Assembly: GCA_050730655.1 (NCBI GenBank)
Contig: JBOHNL010000013.1
Location: 124,001-188,000 of the forward strand
Direction: 5' to 3'
Length of the DNA: 64,000 nt
DNA from: JAFEBO01 sp050730655
GTDB taxonomy: Bacteria; Planctomycetota; Phycisphaerae; Phycisphaerales; UBA1924
Below, one piece after another: positions 1-8,223 of this stretch (positions within the stretch are counted from its first letter, which is position 1; each line of letters starts with the position of its first letter). The notes beneath the pieces were generated by a model. The model saw nothing but the letters and a program-made list of their open reading frames with translations. It was not told the DNA's origin and did no database searches. The translations under genes were made by a program, and so were the position numbers.

Positions 1-53
1 GAGCCAGCGGTCAAACGCTGCGGCGAGCGAAACCTGAAGGAGCGCTCCCCCGG

Positions 54-2411
54 TCACTTCTTTTCCCCCCCGCTGCCGGAGCCTTGCGCCGATTCCGCGT
101 ACCGCTTGAAAACGCGTCGCACCAGGTCGGAATATTGAGGCGGAATGGACTGCTGCTCGATCGCCTGATTCGCGCTCTCGCTCGCGCGTCGGATCGGTTC
201 TTGCGGAATTGCCCCGGCGGGCGCGGTTCCACCGGGTTTGGGCTCACTCAGCCATTCGGCGATTGTGCGCTCGGCAGGACGAGAATCATCGATCGGTTTT
301 GATGATTCGTCCGGGCGTGCGTCAAACGTTTGCATCGGCCCGCGCCACGGCGCCGGCGCGTTGCCCGGCTTCCCCTGACTGGAACTGGAGAGACGCTTGG
401 CGAGATCCTGAAGCCGAGCACGTTCTTCGGGCGATGCGTTCTCGAGCATCTGCTCGGCGCGATCGCGCATGCCCCGCGCCGTCTCGCGCTGCTGCTGGGC
501 GTTTTCTCGCCGCTGCGAGAGATCGCGCAGCTCCTTCGCCATTCGCTGTGCACCGCTGTTGGGTTGCCCGGACTCGGGTTGCTGCGAGGGCTGGCCCGGT
601 TGTCCTTGGGGTTGATTGCCCGGCTGCTGCGAAGGCGTCACGGTCGAACTGCTCGGCTGCTGCTCTGATCCAGATGGCTTGGCCTCGCCCGGCTTCTGGG
701 CTTCTTTTCCTGTCCCCGACGGATCTTCGCGAGCTTCAGACTTTCCCGCGGCACCGGGCGACTGATTCCCTTTTTGGTCCGACGGCGTTGTGCCCGGCTG
801 CTCGCGGCGCTCAGCGCTCTTGGATTCCTGACCTCGCTCTCCGGGCTTGTCGCCGGGCTGCGGCCGCTGCTGACCGGGCGCCTGCTCCTGCGCGCCCTTG
901 TTTTGCTCATCGCGCTTGGGCTGCTGTTCTTTTCCATTTTGAGGCTGTGAACCCGGCTGCTTTTGGTCGGGTTGATCGACTGGCCTTGGCTGATCGGATT
1001 GCTTGGAATCGCCCGCACCCTCTGGTTGCTCGGTCGGCTTGGGTTGATCCGACTTCTGATCGCCAGGCTGTGGCCCAGGCTGCGAATTCGGCTTCGACTC
1101 GCTTCCCGGCTTCGAAGCGTCTTGCCCGCCGGGCTGTTTCGATGAATCGGGTTGCTGCGACTCGCCCTGCTTGGGCTGTTCGTTCGGCTTCGCCGGATTT
1201 TCTTTGCCGCTCACCTGACGGGGCTTGGCGTCTGATTCATTCGCGTTTGGCTTCTGCGGCCGCGATGGAGGCTGCTTCGGCGGGGTTTGGCGAAGGTCTT
1301 TCGCTGCCTGTTCCGCTGAATCGCGCAGCTGTTCGTTCGCTGATTTGGGCTGATCTCCGGATTGGGTCGGGGTGCCAGATTGTTCGGGGGGAGGCGAATC
1401 CTGTGCCGCGGATTGCGCGCCGGGCTTGAGATTTCCAGCGACCTGATCGAGCTCCTTCGCTGCAAGTTCGCGTTCGGCAGCGCTGGAAGACTGGCTGAGA
1501 CGCTCAAGTTCTGCCGCGGCGGTGTCGAGATCGCCTTTGCGAAGGGCTTCGGTGAGGCGAGCCGAATCCTGCGTTGCACCCTGGCGCGAACGTGCGGCAG
1601 CGCGTGCGAGCGCACGGCGCGCTTCTTCGACGCTGGCTTCGGTCTGGCGGGCCTTGGTTTCGGTTTGCTCCGCGTGTTTGCTCAACTCCTCGGCGGTGCG
1701 GATGCGTGCGTCGTGAGGCGTGAGCTTGCCGGCCGCGAGTTCTTCCTCGATTTGGGCGAGTTGCTGATCGAGCGCATTTGCGGCACGTTCTTGCGGCTCC
1801 GGCTTCGGAGCATCCTGAACGGATTTGGCGACGGCGCGAATCTCCGATGCAGCTTCTTTGGCCTCCTGCGCTCTTCTCTTGGTCTGCGCTTCAGCCCGGA
1901 ATGAGCGATCGGGAATCCACGCAAAGCACGCGAAGGCGACTGCGCCGACGACGGGCCAGAGGAGCCACGGCGCGCCGAAGCGGACTTGCACGACTCGCTC
2001 CGGTCGCGCGGTTTCGGCCATCTGCTCGGCGCGCGCCGCGAGTTCGGCGACAAAGGGCGTTTCGTGTTCGCGATGCGAATCCCGCAGTTCAAGTGCGGAG
2101 CCGAGGGTGTTGTTCAGGCCGAGCGAACGATCGAGTTCGCGTGCCGCACGCTCGTGGGACCACGCGCCGCGGAAGGCAACGACCGCCGCGACTCCGAGCG
2201 CCACGGCCGCGAGAGTCGCAAACACCCACCACGGAAGGTTGGGGATCCACCCGACTTTTGCGGCAAGCACCACGATGCACGCGAGGACTGCCGCTGCAAG
2301 TAGGGACACACCCGCCCACCCCACGAAATCGGCGACGAGGCGACGGCGCGCGACCTGAGCGGCGCTGTGTAGTGTCTTCTCCATCGCGAAGGCGGATTCG
2401 CGGGGTTCCAT
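54..2411 (-). CDS. large membrane-anchored coiled-coil protein with Pro/Gln/Ser-rich region
   Basis: I do not recognise a specific family. The N-terminal part (about residues 28-85) holds two hydrophobic segments, and a third (PWLLWPVVGAVAFACFAWI) lies near residue 150. Between them is a cytosol-like helical stretch. Residues about 175-330 are Ala/Glu/Arg-rich and look like coiled coil. About 330-640 is a very long low-complexity stretch of Pro, Gln, Ser, Lys, Gly, Asn and Glu. A short ordered tail follows (EEWLSEP-type residues, then RRASESANQAIEQQSIPPQY). Such membrane plus coiled-coil plus PQ-rich proteins are common in planctomycetes next to von Willebrand-type membrane proteins, but none is in view here. 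It starts at Met 2411 or at Met 2384 (MEKTLHS); neither has a clear ribosome binding site. It is divergent from trpD. The gene ends 53 bases from the window edge. Confidence 0.75.
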   Translation of the reverse strand: MEPRESAFAMEKTLHSAAQVARRRLVADFVGWAGVSLLAAAVLACIVVLAAKVGWIPNLPWWVFATLAAVALGVAAVVAFRGAWSHERAARELDRSLGLNNTLGSALELRDSHREHETPFVAELAARAEQMAETARPERVVQVRFGAPWLLWPVVGAVAFACFAWIPDRSFRAEAQTKRRAQEAKEAASEIRAVAKSVQDAPKPEPQERAANALDQQLAQIEEELAAGKLTPHDARIRTAEELSKHAEQTETKARQTEASVEEARRALARAAARSRQGATQDSARLTEALRKGDLDTAAAELERLSQSSSAAERELAAKELDQVAGNLKPGAQSAAQDSPPPEQSGTPTQSGDQPKSANEQLRDSAEQAAKDLRQTPPKQPPSRPQKPNANESDAKPRQVSGKENPAKPNEQPKQGESQQPDSSKQPGGQDASKPGSESKPNSQPGPQPGDQKSDQPKPTEQPEGAGDSKQSDQPRPVDQPDQKQPGSQPQNGKEQQPKRDEQNKGAQEQAPGQQRPQPGDKPGERGQESKSAERREQPGTTPSDQKGNQSPGAAGKSEAREDPSGTGKEAQKPGEAKPSGSEQQPSSSTVTPSQQPGNQPQGQPGQPSQQPESGQPNSGAQRMAKELRDLSQRRENAQQQRETARGMRDRAEQMLENASPEERARLQDLAKRLSSSSQGKPGNAPAPWRGPMQTFDARPDESSKPIDDSRPAERTIAEWLSEPKPGGTAPAGAIPQEPIRRASESANQAIEQQSIPPQYSDLVRRVFKRYAESAQGSGSGGEKK

Positions 2412-2548
2412 TCTGATGGATGGTACGAACGGAAGGGCGTGCGAGATCGCGGTGCTTTAGGAACTACGTCTTCCAAATGGGCCGAACCCATTCGCGCCTC
2501 TCCAGGCCAGCCAACCAGACCCGCCGCTCATCGGCTACCTTGTGGATC

Positions 2549-3586
2549 TTGAGCGCTTCGCCGATTTCCATCCATGCCGCCTTGTCCGACCTCGCACACG
2601 GTCGCGGGCTTTCGGTCGCGGCGGCAGAAGAGGTCTTCGAGCAAATGCTGCTCGGCACGCTCGACGCCGGACAAATCGGAAGCCTGCTTTCACTGATCGA
2701 GACCAAGGGCGCCAGCGCGGATGAATTGGTCGGCGCGGCGACCTCGATGCGCAGGCATGTCACCCCGGTACCGCTGAACGAAGCGACGCGCCTGCGCGTG
2801 ATCGATACCTGCGGCACGGGCGGCGCGCCGAAGCTCTTCAACGTTTCCACGATTGCGGCCCTCGTTGCGGCAGGCGCCGGCGCAAAGGTCGTCAAGCACG
2901 GCAACAAGAGCCGCACCGGGCGCGGATCTGCCGAAATCATGCAGGCGCTGGGCGTAAACGTGGAAGCCTCGCCGGAGATGCAGGCCCATTGTGTCGAAGA
3001 TGCCGGGCTGTGCTTCTGCTTCGCGATTCACCATCACCCGGCAACCCGTGCCGCGGCGCCGGTTCGCCGATCGCTCGGATTTCCGACGATTTTCAATCTG
3101 CTCGGACCGCTGACCAACCCCGGCCGCGCGACGCGCCAGTTGCTGGGAGTCTCGCGGGCCGAGCATGTGCAAATCGTCGCCGAAGCGCTCTCGCGCTTGG
3201 GCTGCACCCGCGCGATGGTTGTCCATGCTGAAGACGGATTCGATGAGCTTTCAACGACGTCGCCAAATCTCGTGGCGCATGTTGAGGGCACATCGGTACG
3301 CATGATCACCCTTCATCCCGAGCGACTGCACTTCCATCGGGCCTCGCGAGAAGAGCTCCAAGCCGACACGCTCGACCAGGCTGTCGCAGTCGCACGCGAA
3401 GTGCTTGGCGGCGTGCCGGGGCCAAAGACGGAAATGGTCGTCCTGAACGTCGCGGCGGCGCTCTATGTTGCGGGCGAAGCGGAGAGTCTTGAGTCCGGAG
3501 TCGAGCGAGCGCGGCAATCGATCAAGTCTGGAGCCGCGCTTCGTTCGGTTGAAGCGCTGAAGGCAACGTCGAATCGACAGTCCTAG
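2549..3586 (+). CDS. trpD: anthranilate phosphoribosyltransferase
   Basis: TrpD transfers phosphoribose from PRPP to anthranilate in tryptophan synthesis. The sequence shows the glycosyltransferase family 3 layout: a helical N-domain, then DTCGTGGAPKLFNVST (family PRPP loop, usually GTGGD), KHGNKS, GSAEIMQALGV, NLLGPLTNPGRA and DGFDELS, which carries the acidic Mg-binding pair. I set the start at TTG 2549, which gives 345 aa, the normal family length. The frame is open upstream to an ATG at 2420, but those 43 residues look unlike TrpD and are probably untranslated. No other trp gene is adjacent, so this is an isolated biosynthetic gene. The first acidic residue of the GTGGD motif is replaced by Ala; I believe this variant occurs in other planctomycete TrpDs, so activity is likely kept. 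Confidence 0.9.
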   Translation: MSASPISIHAALSDLAHGRGLSVAAAEEVFEQMLLGTLDAGQIGSLLSLIETKGASADELVGAATSMRRHVTPVPLNEATRLRVIDTCGTGGAPKLFNVSTIAALVAAGAGAKVVKHGNKSRTGRGSAEIMQALGVNVEASPEMQAHCVEDAGLCFCFAIHHHPATRAAAPVRRSLGFPTIFNLLGPLTNPGRATRQLLGVSRAEHVQIVAEALSRLGCTRAMVVHAEDGFDELSTTSPNLVAHVEGTSVRMITLHPERLHFHRASREELQADTLDQAVAVAREVLGGVPGPKTEMVVLNVAAALYVAGEAESLESGVERARQSIKSGAALRSVEALKATSNRQS

Positions 3587-3610
3587 TCCCGGAAAACGCA
3601 CCGAACGCCG

Positions 3611-6121
3611 TTACTTCGCGCTGCGAAGCGCCGACGAAATCGCATCGCGCGCCGTGTTGCGAACCACTTCTTCCGCATGCTCCGACGCGATCACATACGC
3701 GATCGGCGACTTCGACACGTCCGGCTTGCCGGTCGTGTCAAGCTGCGGGCGCAGCCAGACGACCAGATCAAGCCCCTTCTCGTTCACCAATTCGGCGAGG
3801 CGATCGCGGAATTCGCTCGAGGCGATCTCGACGCCCGAGACGGCAACGCGAGCCTCCGCGAGGCGATCCACCGTCTCCTTGTCGCCTTCGTTCGCATCAA
3901 GTGTGTCGCCGGTGACTTCGATGCCGCTCTTGCGAAGGACATCGACCACGGCTTCCACGCGAGCGCGGGCCTCGGCTGAAAGCGGAGCGGGGAAGTCGCT
4001 GACGAAGAGCGCCTTCGCGCCATTCTCGAGTACAGGCAATGGTTCAGCGCGAACGGGCGTCCTGGACTTCTTGGCGTACTTGGTGACCGCCGGCTTGTCC
4101 GCGGATGTGCCCGAAGCAAAGCGGATCGTCTCCATCGCGCCGTCGCGGGTGGCGGACGGGACCGTTGCAACGGTTGGAGTTGATCGTGAGACCGAAGTCG
4201 AGGACGTACGAATGCCGTTGCCCTTGACCATCAGAAATACAAAGAAAATGCCGCCGATGACGATCATCGAACTGACAAATGAGCCCGCGCCCGGCTTGTT
4301 CGAGTAGCGGCCGGTCGCCTTCGCGCCCAGCCACGTCGCACGCCGGGCCTTCATGTTCTCGCGCTTGGCCTGAATTCGAGCGCGAGCCGCTTCGACCTGC
4401 TCTCGTGCGCTGCGCAGATGAACACCGGCGCGCCGAACGCGTGCATCATTTCCGCCCGCAAAGCCAGCCGCGGCAAACGCGTGATCGACCGCCGCTTCGA
4501 CCTTCTTGCCGGCGTTCTGAGCGACCTGTTCCCAATTGCCAAAGGGTGAATTGCCCGGCGTCGGCTGCAGAGGCGGCGCTTCCGGAACGACGACGTGCTC
4601 GCCCGTCCACCAGTTGAGCAGGCGAATGTCGGGACGGATCCGCTTGGCTTCGGCGTGCGGCGCTGCAGAATTTGGGAGAGGAGGAGGTATTGCACCCGCG
4701 TACGCAGCGGCCCCAACCGAGGCCGGCGAGCACGGCAAACCGGCGTACGCCGCCTGTGCTTCGGCAATGGGCATTTCGATCGGCGTCGCCCGCATGCTGG
4801 GCAGATCGATCGGCTTCATCGCGAACGGATTGGACGACGCTTGGATCGCCGCGAGATCGTTCAGCATCTGCGACGCGTTGGCATAGCGCTTGTCGTAATC
4901 CGCCATGGCGCGGCGGATCACCCACTTCACCGCTTCCGGGCAGCGACGCGAAACCTGACTGAGCACGCCGTGCGCCGGGAAGCTGTTTTCCATCGCGGCA
5001 AAGAGCACCGCGCCGGCGGCGTAGACGTCAAATTTCGAGCCGTCGACTTCGTGAACCTTGACGCCGCGCAGTGCGAGGCGGACGAGTTCGGGGTCGCGGA
5101 AATATTCGGTTCCGTGGGTCGTCAGCGTCATCGCGCTCCGCAGCGGCGTGACGAGACCAAAGTCAACCAGGTGAGCACGGGGCGTGCCGTGCAACTGCTC
5201 GACGATGATGTTCTCCGGCTTGACGTCCTTGTGCCAGAGCCCGCCCTGGTGGTACTGGTCGAGCATGGCGACGAGGTCGGAGACGTAGCCGAGCGTGCTG
5301 CGCAGGTGACGATCATCAAGCCCCTGCAGGCTCGGATCGCTCTGCGCGTGCATCTGCTGAATAACGACGTTCAGCGTCTGGCCGGGCACATACCGCATCA
5401 CGTAGTAGAATTTCGACGGGCTCAACTCGTGGTCGAGCACCAGCCCGAGCTTCTTCGCGGCCTCGAGCGCACGCGACTCGCGGACGATGTTCGGCAGATT
5501 CGAACCGTCATCCACGGGGAAATTCTTGATGACAACCTGGTCAACACCTTTGAACCCCGCGCGGTCAAGCGAGGCTCGCTTGATCGGATCGGGCTCGGCG
5601 ATATACAGCTTGGAGCCCGAACCGCCAGATGGCAGCGAGCCGACGATCTTGTATCCCTCAAACTGACCCGTGCGGCCGGACGCGCTCTTGCCACCCTTGG
5701 GCATATCCGCGCTCGGCGCCTGAGCAACCGCTTGCGGGAATCGCTGTTCGATTCCTTCGACCAAGCCGTTCATCCCGAACAGCCGCGCCGGATGGCCGAG
5801 GCAGATTCGATACAGACACGCGCCCGCAATCGCGAGTTCGCCCTTGACCGACGAAGCAAAGTGCGCCGATGCTGACCAGCGCCCGATGAGGATGTTGATC
5901 AGGACAAGGGGCGCGAAGAGAATCATCGCGAGGAACGCGCCGATCATGCGGACGAAATCCGCGAGCATCCCGATCACAAAGTGGAAAATGCGTGCGATCA
6001 CCCAGGCGATGCCTCGGAAGAGCGGCACGAGCAGGTGCGTGATCAGAAGCACGGAGATGGCGACCGCGAGAATGACTCCCACAATCCCGGCAATTCCGAT
6101 TCCGACATCACTTGGGCTCAT
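3611..6121 (-). CDS. membrane-anchored Ser/Thr protein kinase
   Basis: This 836-residue protein has two or three hydrophobic segments within residues 8-80, a Hanks-type kinase domain (about 157-425), a Pro/Ala-rich linker, a second transmembrane segment (about 614-633) and a C-terminal Ser/Thr-rich and alpha/beta domain. Kinase landmarks are a glycine-rich loop GSLPSGGSGS (161-170), Lys199 in VVIKN, Glu215, HKDVKPEN with catalytic Asp299, and DFG at 320-322. HKD replaces the usual HRD, and the Gly-loop is atypical. It starts 71 bases after the sigma factor gene at 6193-6954 and is read in the same direction, so the two probably form an operon. Sigma factor/kinase pairs of this sort are well known in planctomycetes. 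The C-terminal domain is likely a sensor or partner-binding module; its ligand cannot be told from sequence. Confidence 0.88.
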   Translation of the reverse strand: MSPSDVGIGIAGIVGVILAVAISVLLITHLLVPLFRGIAWVIARIFHFVIGMLADFVRMIGAFLAMILFAPLVLINILIGRWSASAHFASSVKGELAIAGACLYRICLGHPARLFGMNGLVEGIEQRFPQAVAQAPSADMPKGGKSASGRTGQFEGYKIVGSLPSGGSGSKLYIAEPDPIKRASLDRAGFKGVDQVVIKNFPVDDGSNLPNIVRESRALEAAKKLGLVLDHELSPSKFYYVMRYVPGQTLNVVIQQMHAQSDPSLQGLDDRHLRSTLGYVSDLVAMLDQYHQGGLWHKDVKPENIIVEQLHGTPRAHLVDFGLVTPLRSAMTLTTHGTEYFRDPELVRLALRGVKVHEVDGSKFDVYAAGAVLFAAMENSFPAHGVLSQVSRRCPEAVKWVIRRAMADYDKRYANASQMLNDLAAIQASSNPFAMKPIDLPSMRATPIEMPIAEAQAAYAGLPCSPASVGAAAYAGAIPPPLPNSAAPHAEAKRIRPDIRLLNWWTGEHVVVPEAPPLQPTPGNSPFGNWEQVAQNAGKKVEAAVDHAFAAAGFAGGNDARVRRAGVHLRSAREQVEAARARIQAKRENMKARRATWLGAKATGRYSNKPGAGSFVSSMIVIGGIFFVFLMVKGNGIRTSSTSVSRSTPTVATVPSATRDGAMETIRFASGTSADKPAVTKYAKKSRTPVRAEPLPVLENGAKALFVSDFPAPLSAEARARVEAVVDVLRKSGIEVTGDTLDANEGDKETVDRLAEARVAVSGVEIASSEFRDRLAELVNEKGLDLVVWLRPQLDTTGKPDVSKSPIAYVIASEHAEEVVRNTARDAISSALRSAK

Positions 6122-6159
6122 CGTTCACCTCGAGAAGCCGGAGAGAAGAACAGTCCGCT

Positions 6160-6191
6160 CTTCCCCCAACCCCCTCCCTCAGGGAGGGGGC
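6160..6191. repeat. short C/G-rich palindromic repeat, copy 1
   Basis: Between the sigma factor and the kinase gene lies CCCCAACCCCCTCCCT followed by its inverse AGGGAGGGGG; the 10-base arms are 6170-6179 and 6181-6190. The 16 bases at 6164-6179 recur exactly at 46353-46368, again followed by a G-rich inverse arm. It could fold as a tight hairpin in RNA, but no U-run follows, so it is not a typical intrinsic terminator. Confidence 0.7.
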
Positions 6192-6192
6192 T

Positions 6193-6954
6193 TCAGAAAC
6201 CGACGGTCTCTGCCCTTCGCAATTCCATCTGCCGGTGATAGATCTCGGAGATGGAGTCGTCAAAGAGCGCGTCGTCGTCCGGCCCAGGAGTTATCTTGGG
6301 ATTCAGGTCGAGCCCGTTTCGGTGGGCCTCGGTCAATTCTTCCTGTGTGAACGAGTAGGTCATGATGACCTCGCCAAGCCGCTTCCGCAGGACATCCCGG
6401 ACCTTGGCAAGTCTCCGGCTCACAGTCGGCTCGCTTATTCCAAGCGCCTCAGCTACTTCTTTGCCGGGCTTGCACTCGAGCACCCGCATGGAATAAATGG
6501 CAAAGTCGGTGAAGTCGCTTTCTTTCTGGACCATCCGGATCGCCGCTTCGACCTTGGCGCGGAAGACCGCCGCCTCATAAACCTCATCCGCTCCGAGCGC
6601 CGACCGTGCCGCGGCCATCCACGACTCATCAAATTCGCCTGTCTTCTTGCCGCTGCCACGCTTGAGCGCCCCGCGCCGGTCCATCTCGTCACCCAAAACG
6701 TGCTTGGCGATCGCGAGCAGCCATGTCGAGAACCGAGCGCCCTTGCGCGGGTCATACCGATCGATGGAATCAGACAACGCCGCAAGGGTTTCCTGCGACA
6801 AATCCTTCACGGTTTCCGGCCCGATTCGGCCCTTGCCCCACTTGGTGAGCTGGGCACGAATAACAGGGCCAAACGTCTCCCACAATTCAAACCACGCGGC
6901 CTGGTCATTGGCGCGCAGCCGATTCACAAAGCCTGTGGTGAGAGAGTTCAGCAT
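6193..6954 (-). CDS. RNA polymerase sigma factor, ECF-like
   Basis: This is a sigma-70 family factor of 253 residues. The region-2 part covers about residues 30-95 (VKDLSQETLAALSDSIDRYD, then FSTWLLAIAKHVLGDEMDR), with a helix suited to -10 recognition and core binding. The region-4 part covers about 135-190 and has a helix-turn-helix in VAEALGISEPTVSRRLAKV. A C-terminal tail of about 60 residues follows region 4, longer than in minimal ECF factors, and may be the control point. The kinase gene is directly downstream in the same direction, which suggests that phosphorylation or kinase-linked signalling controls this factor. No anti-sigma factor gene is visible. The exact ECF group is not assigned. 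Confidence 0.88.
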   Translation of the reverse strand: MLNSLTTGFVNRLRANDQAAWFELWETFGPVIRAQLTKWGKGRIGPETVKDLSQETLAALSDSIDRYDPRKGARFSTWLLAIAKHVLGDEMDRRGALKRGSGKKTGEFDESWMAAARSALGADEVYEAAVFRAKVEAAIRMVQKESDFTDFAIYSMRVLECKPGKEVAEALGISEPTVSRRLAKVRDVLRKRLGEVIMTYSFTQEELTEAHRNGLDLNPKITPGPDDDALFDDSISEIYHRQMELRRAETVGF

Positions 6955-7126
6955 TCAAGACCCCGAGTCGCTTTTCCAGCCGTTTATTTTATCCGGCAAA
7001 CGACTGAAAACGCAGCACTACGCATTGCGGAAACCAGTTCGGCGATTCCGGGTGAAATCGGCGTTCGGCGAATCCAAATGACCGAATTGTTGGACATCAT
7101 CGCGTATTGCCTGGTCGCGGACGTGC

Positions 7127-8212
7127 TCACGGCTCCGGCGCTGGCGGGTTGCACGCGAACGCGTCATAAGCCGTCACAAACAGCTGAAAATCGGCTTCGT
7201 TTACCAGTTCGTCGTGGTTCAGATCGGCGACACAGCGCGGGTCCATGCGGCGACTTCGACATTCACCCAACTCATATGCCTTCAAGAACAGACCAAGATC
7301 TGCGTCATCAACAATCGTGTCTTCGTTTAAGTCGCCCGGGCAACGAAAAATGTTCATATCGATTGCGGCACTTCCGCTCGGAAATCCATCGGCGCTGAAG
7401 GACGCAGAAATTGAAGAATAACCATCGAGCTTCGCCCGAAAGGCGGGTCTAATTACCCGAATTTCAAATGCACCCAATATGCCGATTTTCACCGTCTCTT
7501 CGTCTCCGTAGCCATCGATAAATAGGCGCTGCGAGCTCGTCGAAATTTTCACAGCAGCGTTTGCAAGAGGCTGCGAAAGCGGGTTCGAGATTCTCACCGT
7601 TGCGCTCAGTTCGGAACCGATGGACACTGGACTTCGAATTGAAGCCGAAATCGCAACGGGCAACCCACCGATAGGAATATCTGGGCTAAAGGTCCATTTT
7701 TTCCCGTCCCGCTTGCGAGTCACCGTTGACGAAAAGGACACAAATTCCGCCACGGAACACAGTGGCTGAAGAACATCCCATTTTCCGACCAACTGAAGAG
7801 ATTTGTTTCCGTTCGGAAATACTTGAACGACAACGCTTTTCACCGGCGCCACGATACCCACGTTTTCCCCGCCGTTTATTGTGGCACTTATGCCATAGCT
7901 GACTTCAAATTCCTCAATAGATTGTGAATCGTTCGTGAGCATCAGCACGACCCGTGGATCGGCGCCCAAGTCGACGTCGGCAGGGACCTGAAGCCTTACA
8001 TGGCTCGCTAGATCATCCTGTTGCTCATTTGCGGAGACGAACTCAAGTCGTGACTTCTGAGTCGGAGCGAGAGACAGCGCTGAAGAGAATGCGCGATTGG
8101 CGAACAGCGCAAGCGGCTGAGTCGCAACGGCCACAAGACCAACAAAGCAAAACACACTCTTGACAATCGCTACTGGCACGTAACTTCTAAATTTTTGGTA
8201 AAAGAGGCTCAT
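7127..8212 (-). CDS. secreted protein repeating transglutaminase C-terminal barrels plus dockerin-like tail
   Basis: This 361-residue protein has an N-terminal signal or anchor (hydrophobic about 12-38). Two beta-sandwich regions (about 70-175 and 184-287) match, segment by segment, the last two domains of the transglutaminase encoded immediately upstream. Examples are NVGIVAP against QVGIVAP, IPIGGLPV against IPVSGLPV, SIGSELSATVRISNPLSQPL against PIGTEFSATVTCTNSSGETL, and FRAKLDGYSSISASFSADG against FRAVVDGYASVSATFSADS. The tail (291-355) has two EF-hand-like DLN...D motifs of the dockerin type. The catalytic core and N-domain are absent. The gene starts 11 bases after its neighbour ends, so co-transcription is likely. 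It may be a non-catalytic partner, substrate-binding subunit or scaffold; which one is unknown. The residue aligned with Tyr890 of the neighbour is Ile here. Confidence 0.85.
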   Translation of the reverse strand: MSLFYQKFRSYVPVAIVKSVFCFVGLVAVATQPLALFANRAFSSALSLAPTQKSRLEFVSANEQQDDLASHVRLQVPADVDLGADPRVVLMLTNDSQSIEEFEVSYGISATINGGENVGIVAPVKSVVVQVFPNGNKSLQLVGKWDVLQPLCSVAEFVSFSSTVTRKRDGKKWTFSPDIPIGGLPVAISASIRSPVSIGSELSATVRISNPLSQPLANAAVKISTSSQRLFIDGYGDEETVKIGILGAFEIRVIRPAFRAKLDGYSSISASFSADGFPSGSAAIDMNIFRCPGDLNEDTIVDDADLGLFLKAYELGECRSRRMDPRCVADLNHDELVNEADFQLFVTAYDAFACNPPAPEP

Positions 8213-8223
8213 TTGCGTTCACC

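Noticed and set aside
6170..6190. Intrinsic terminator between the sigma factor and kinase genes
   Set aside because: The palindrome has no U-run and nearly no loop, so I list it only as a repeat.
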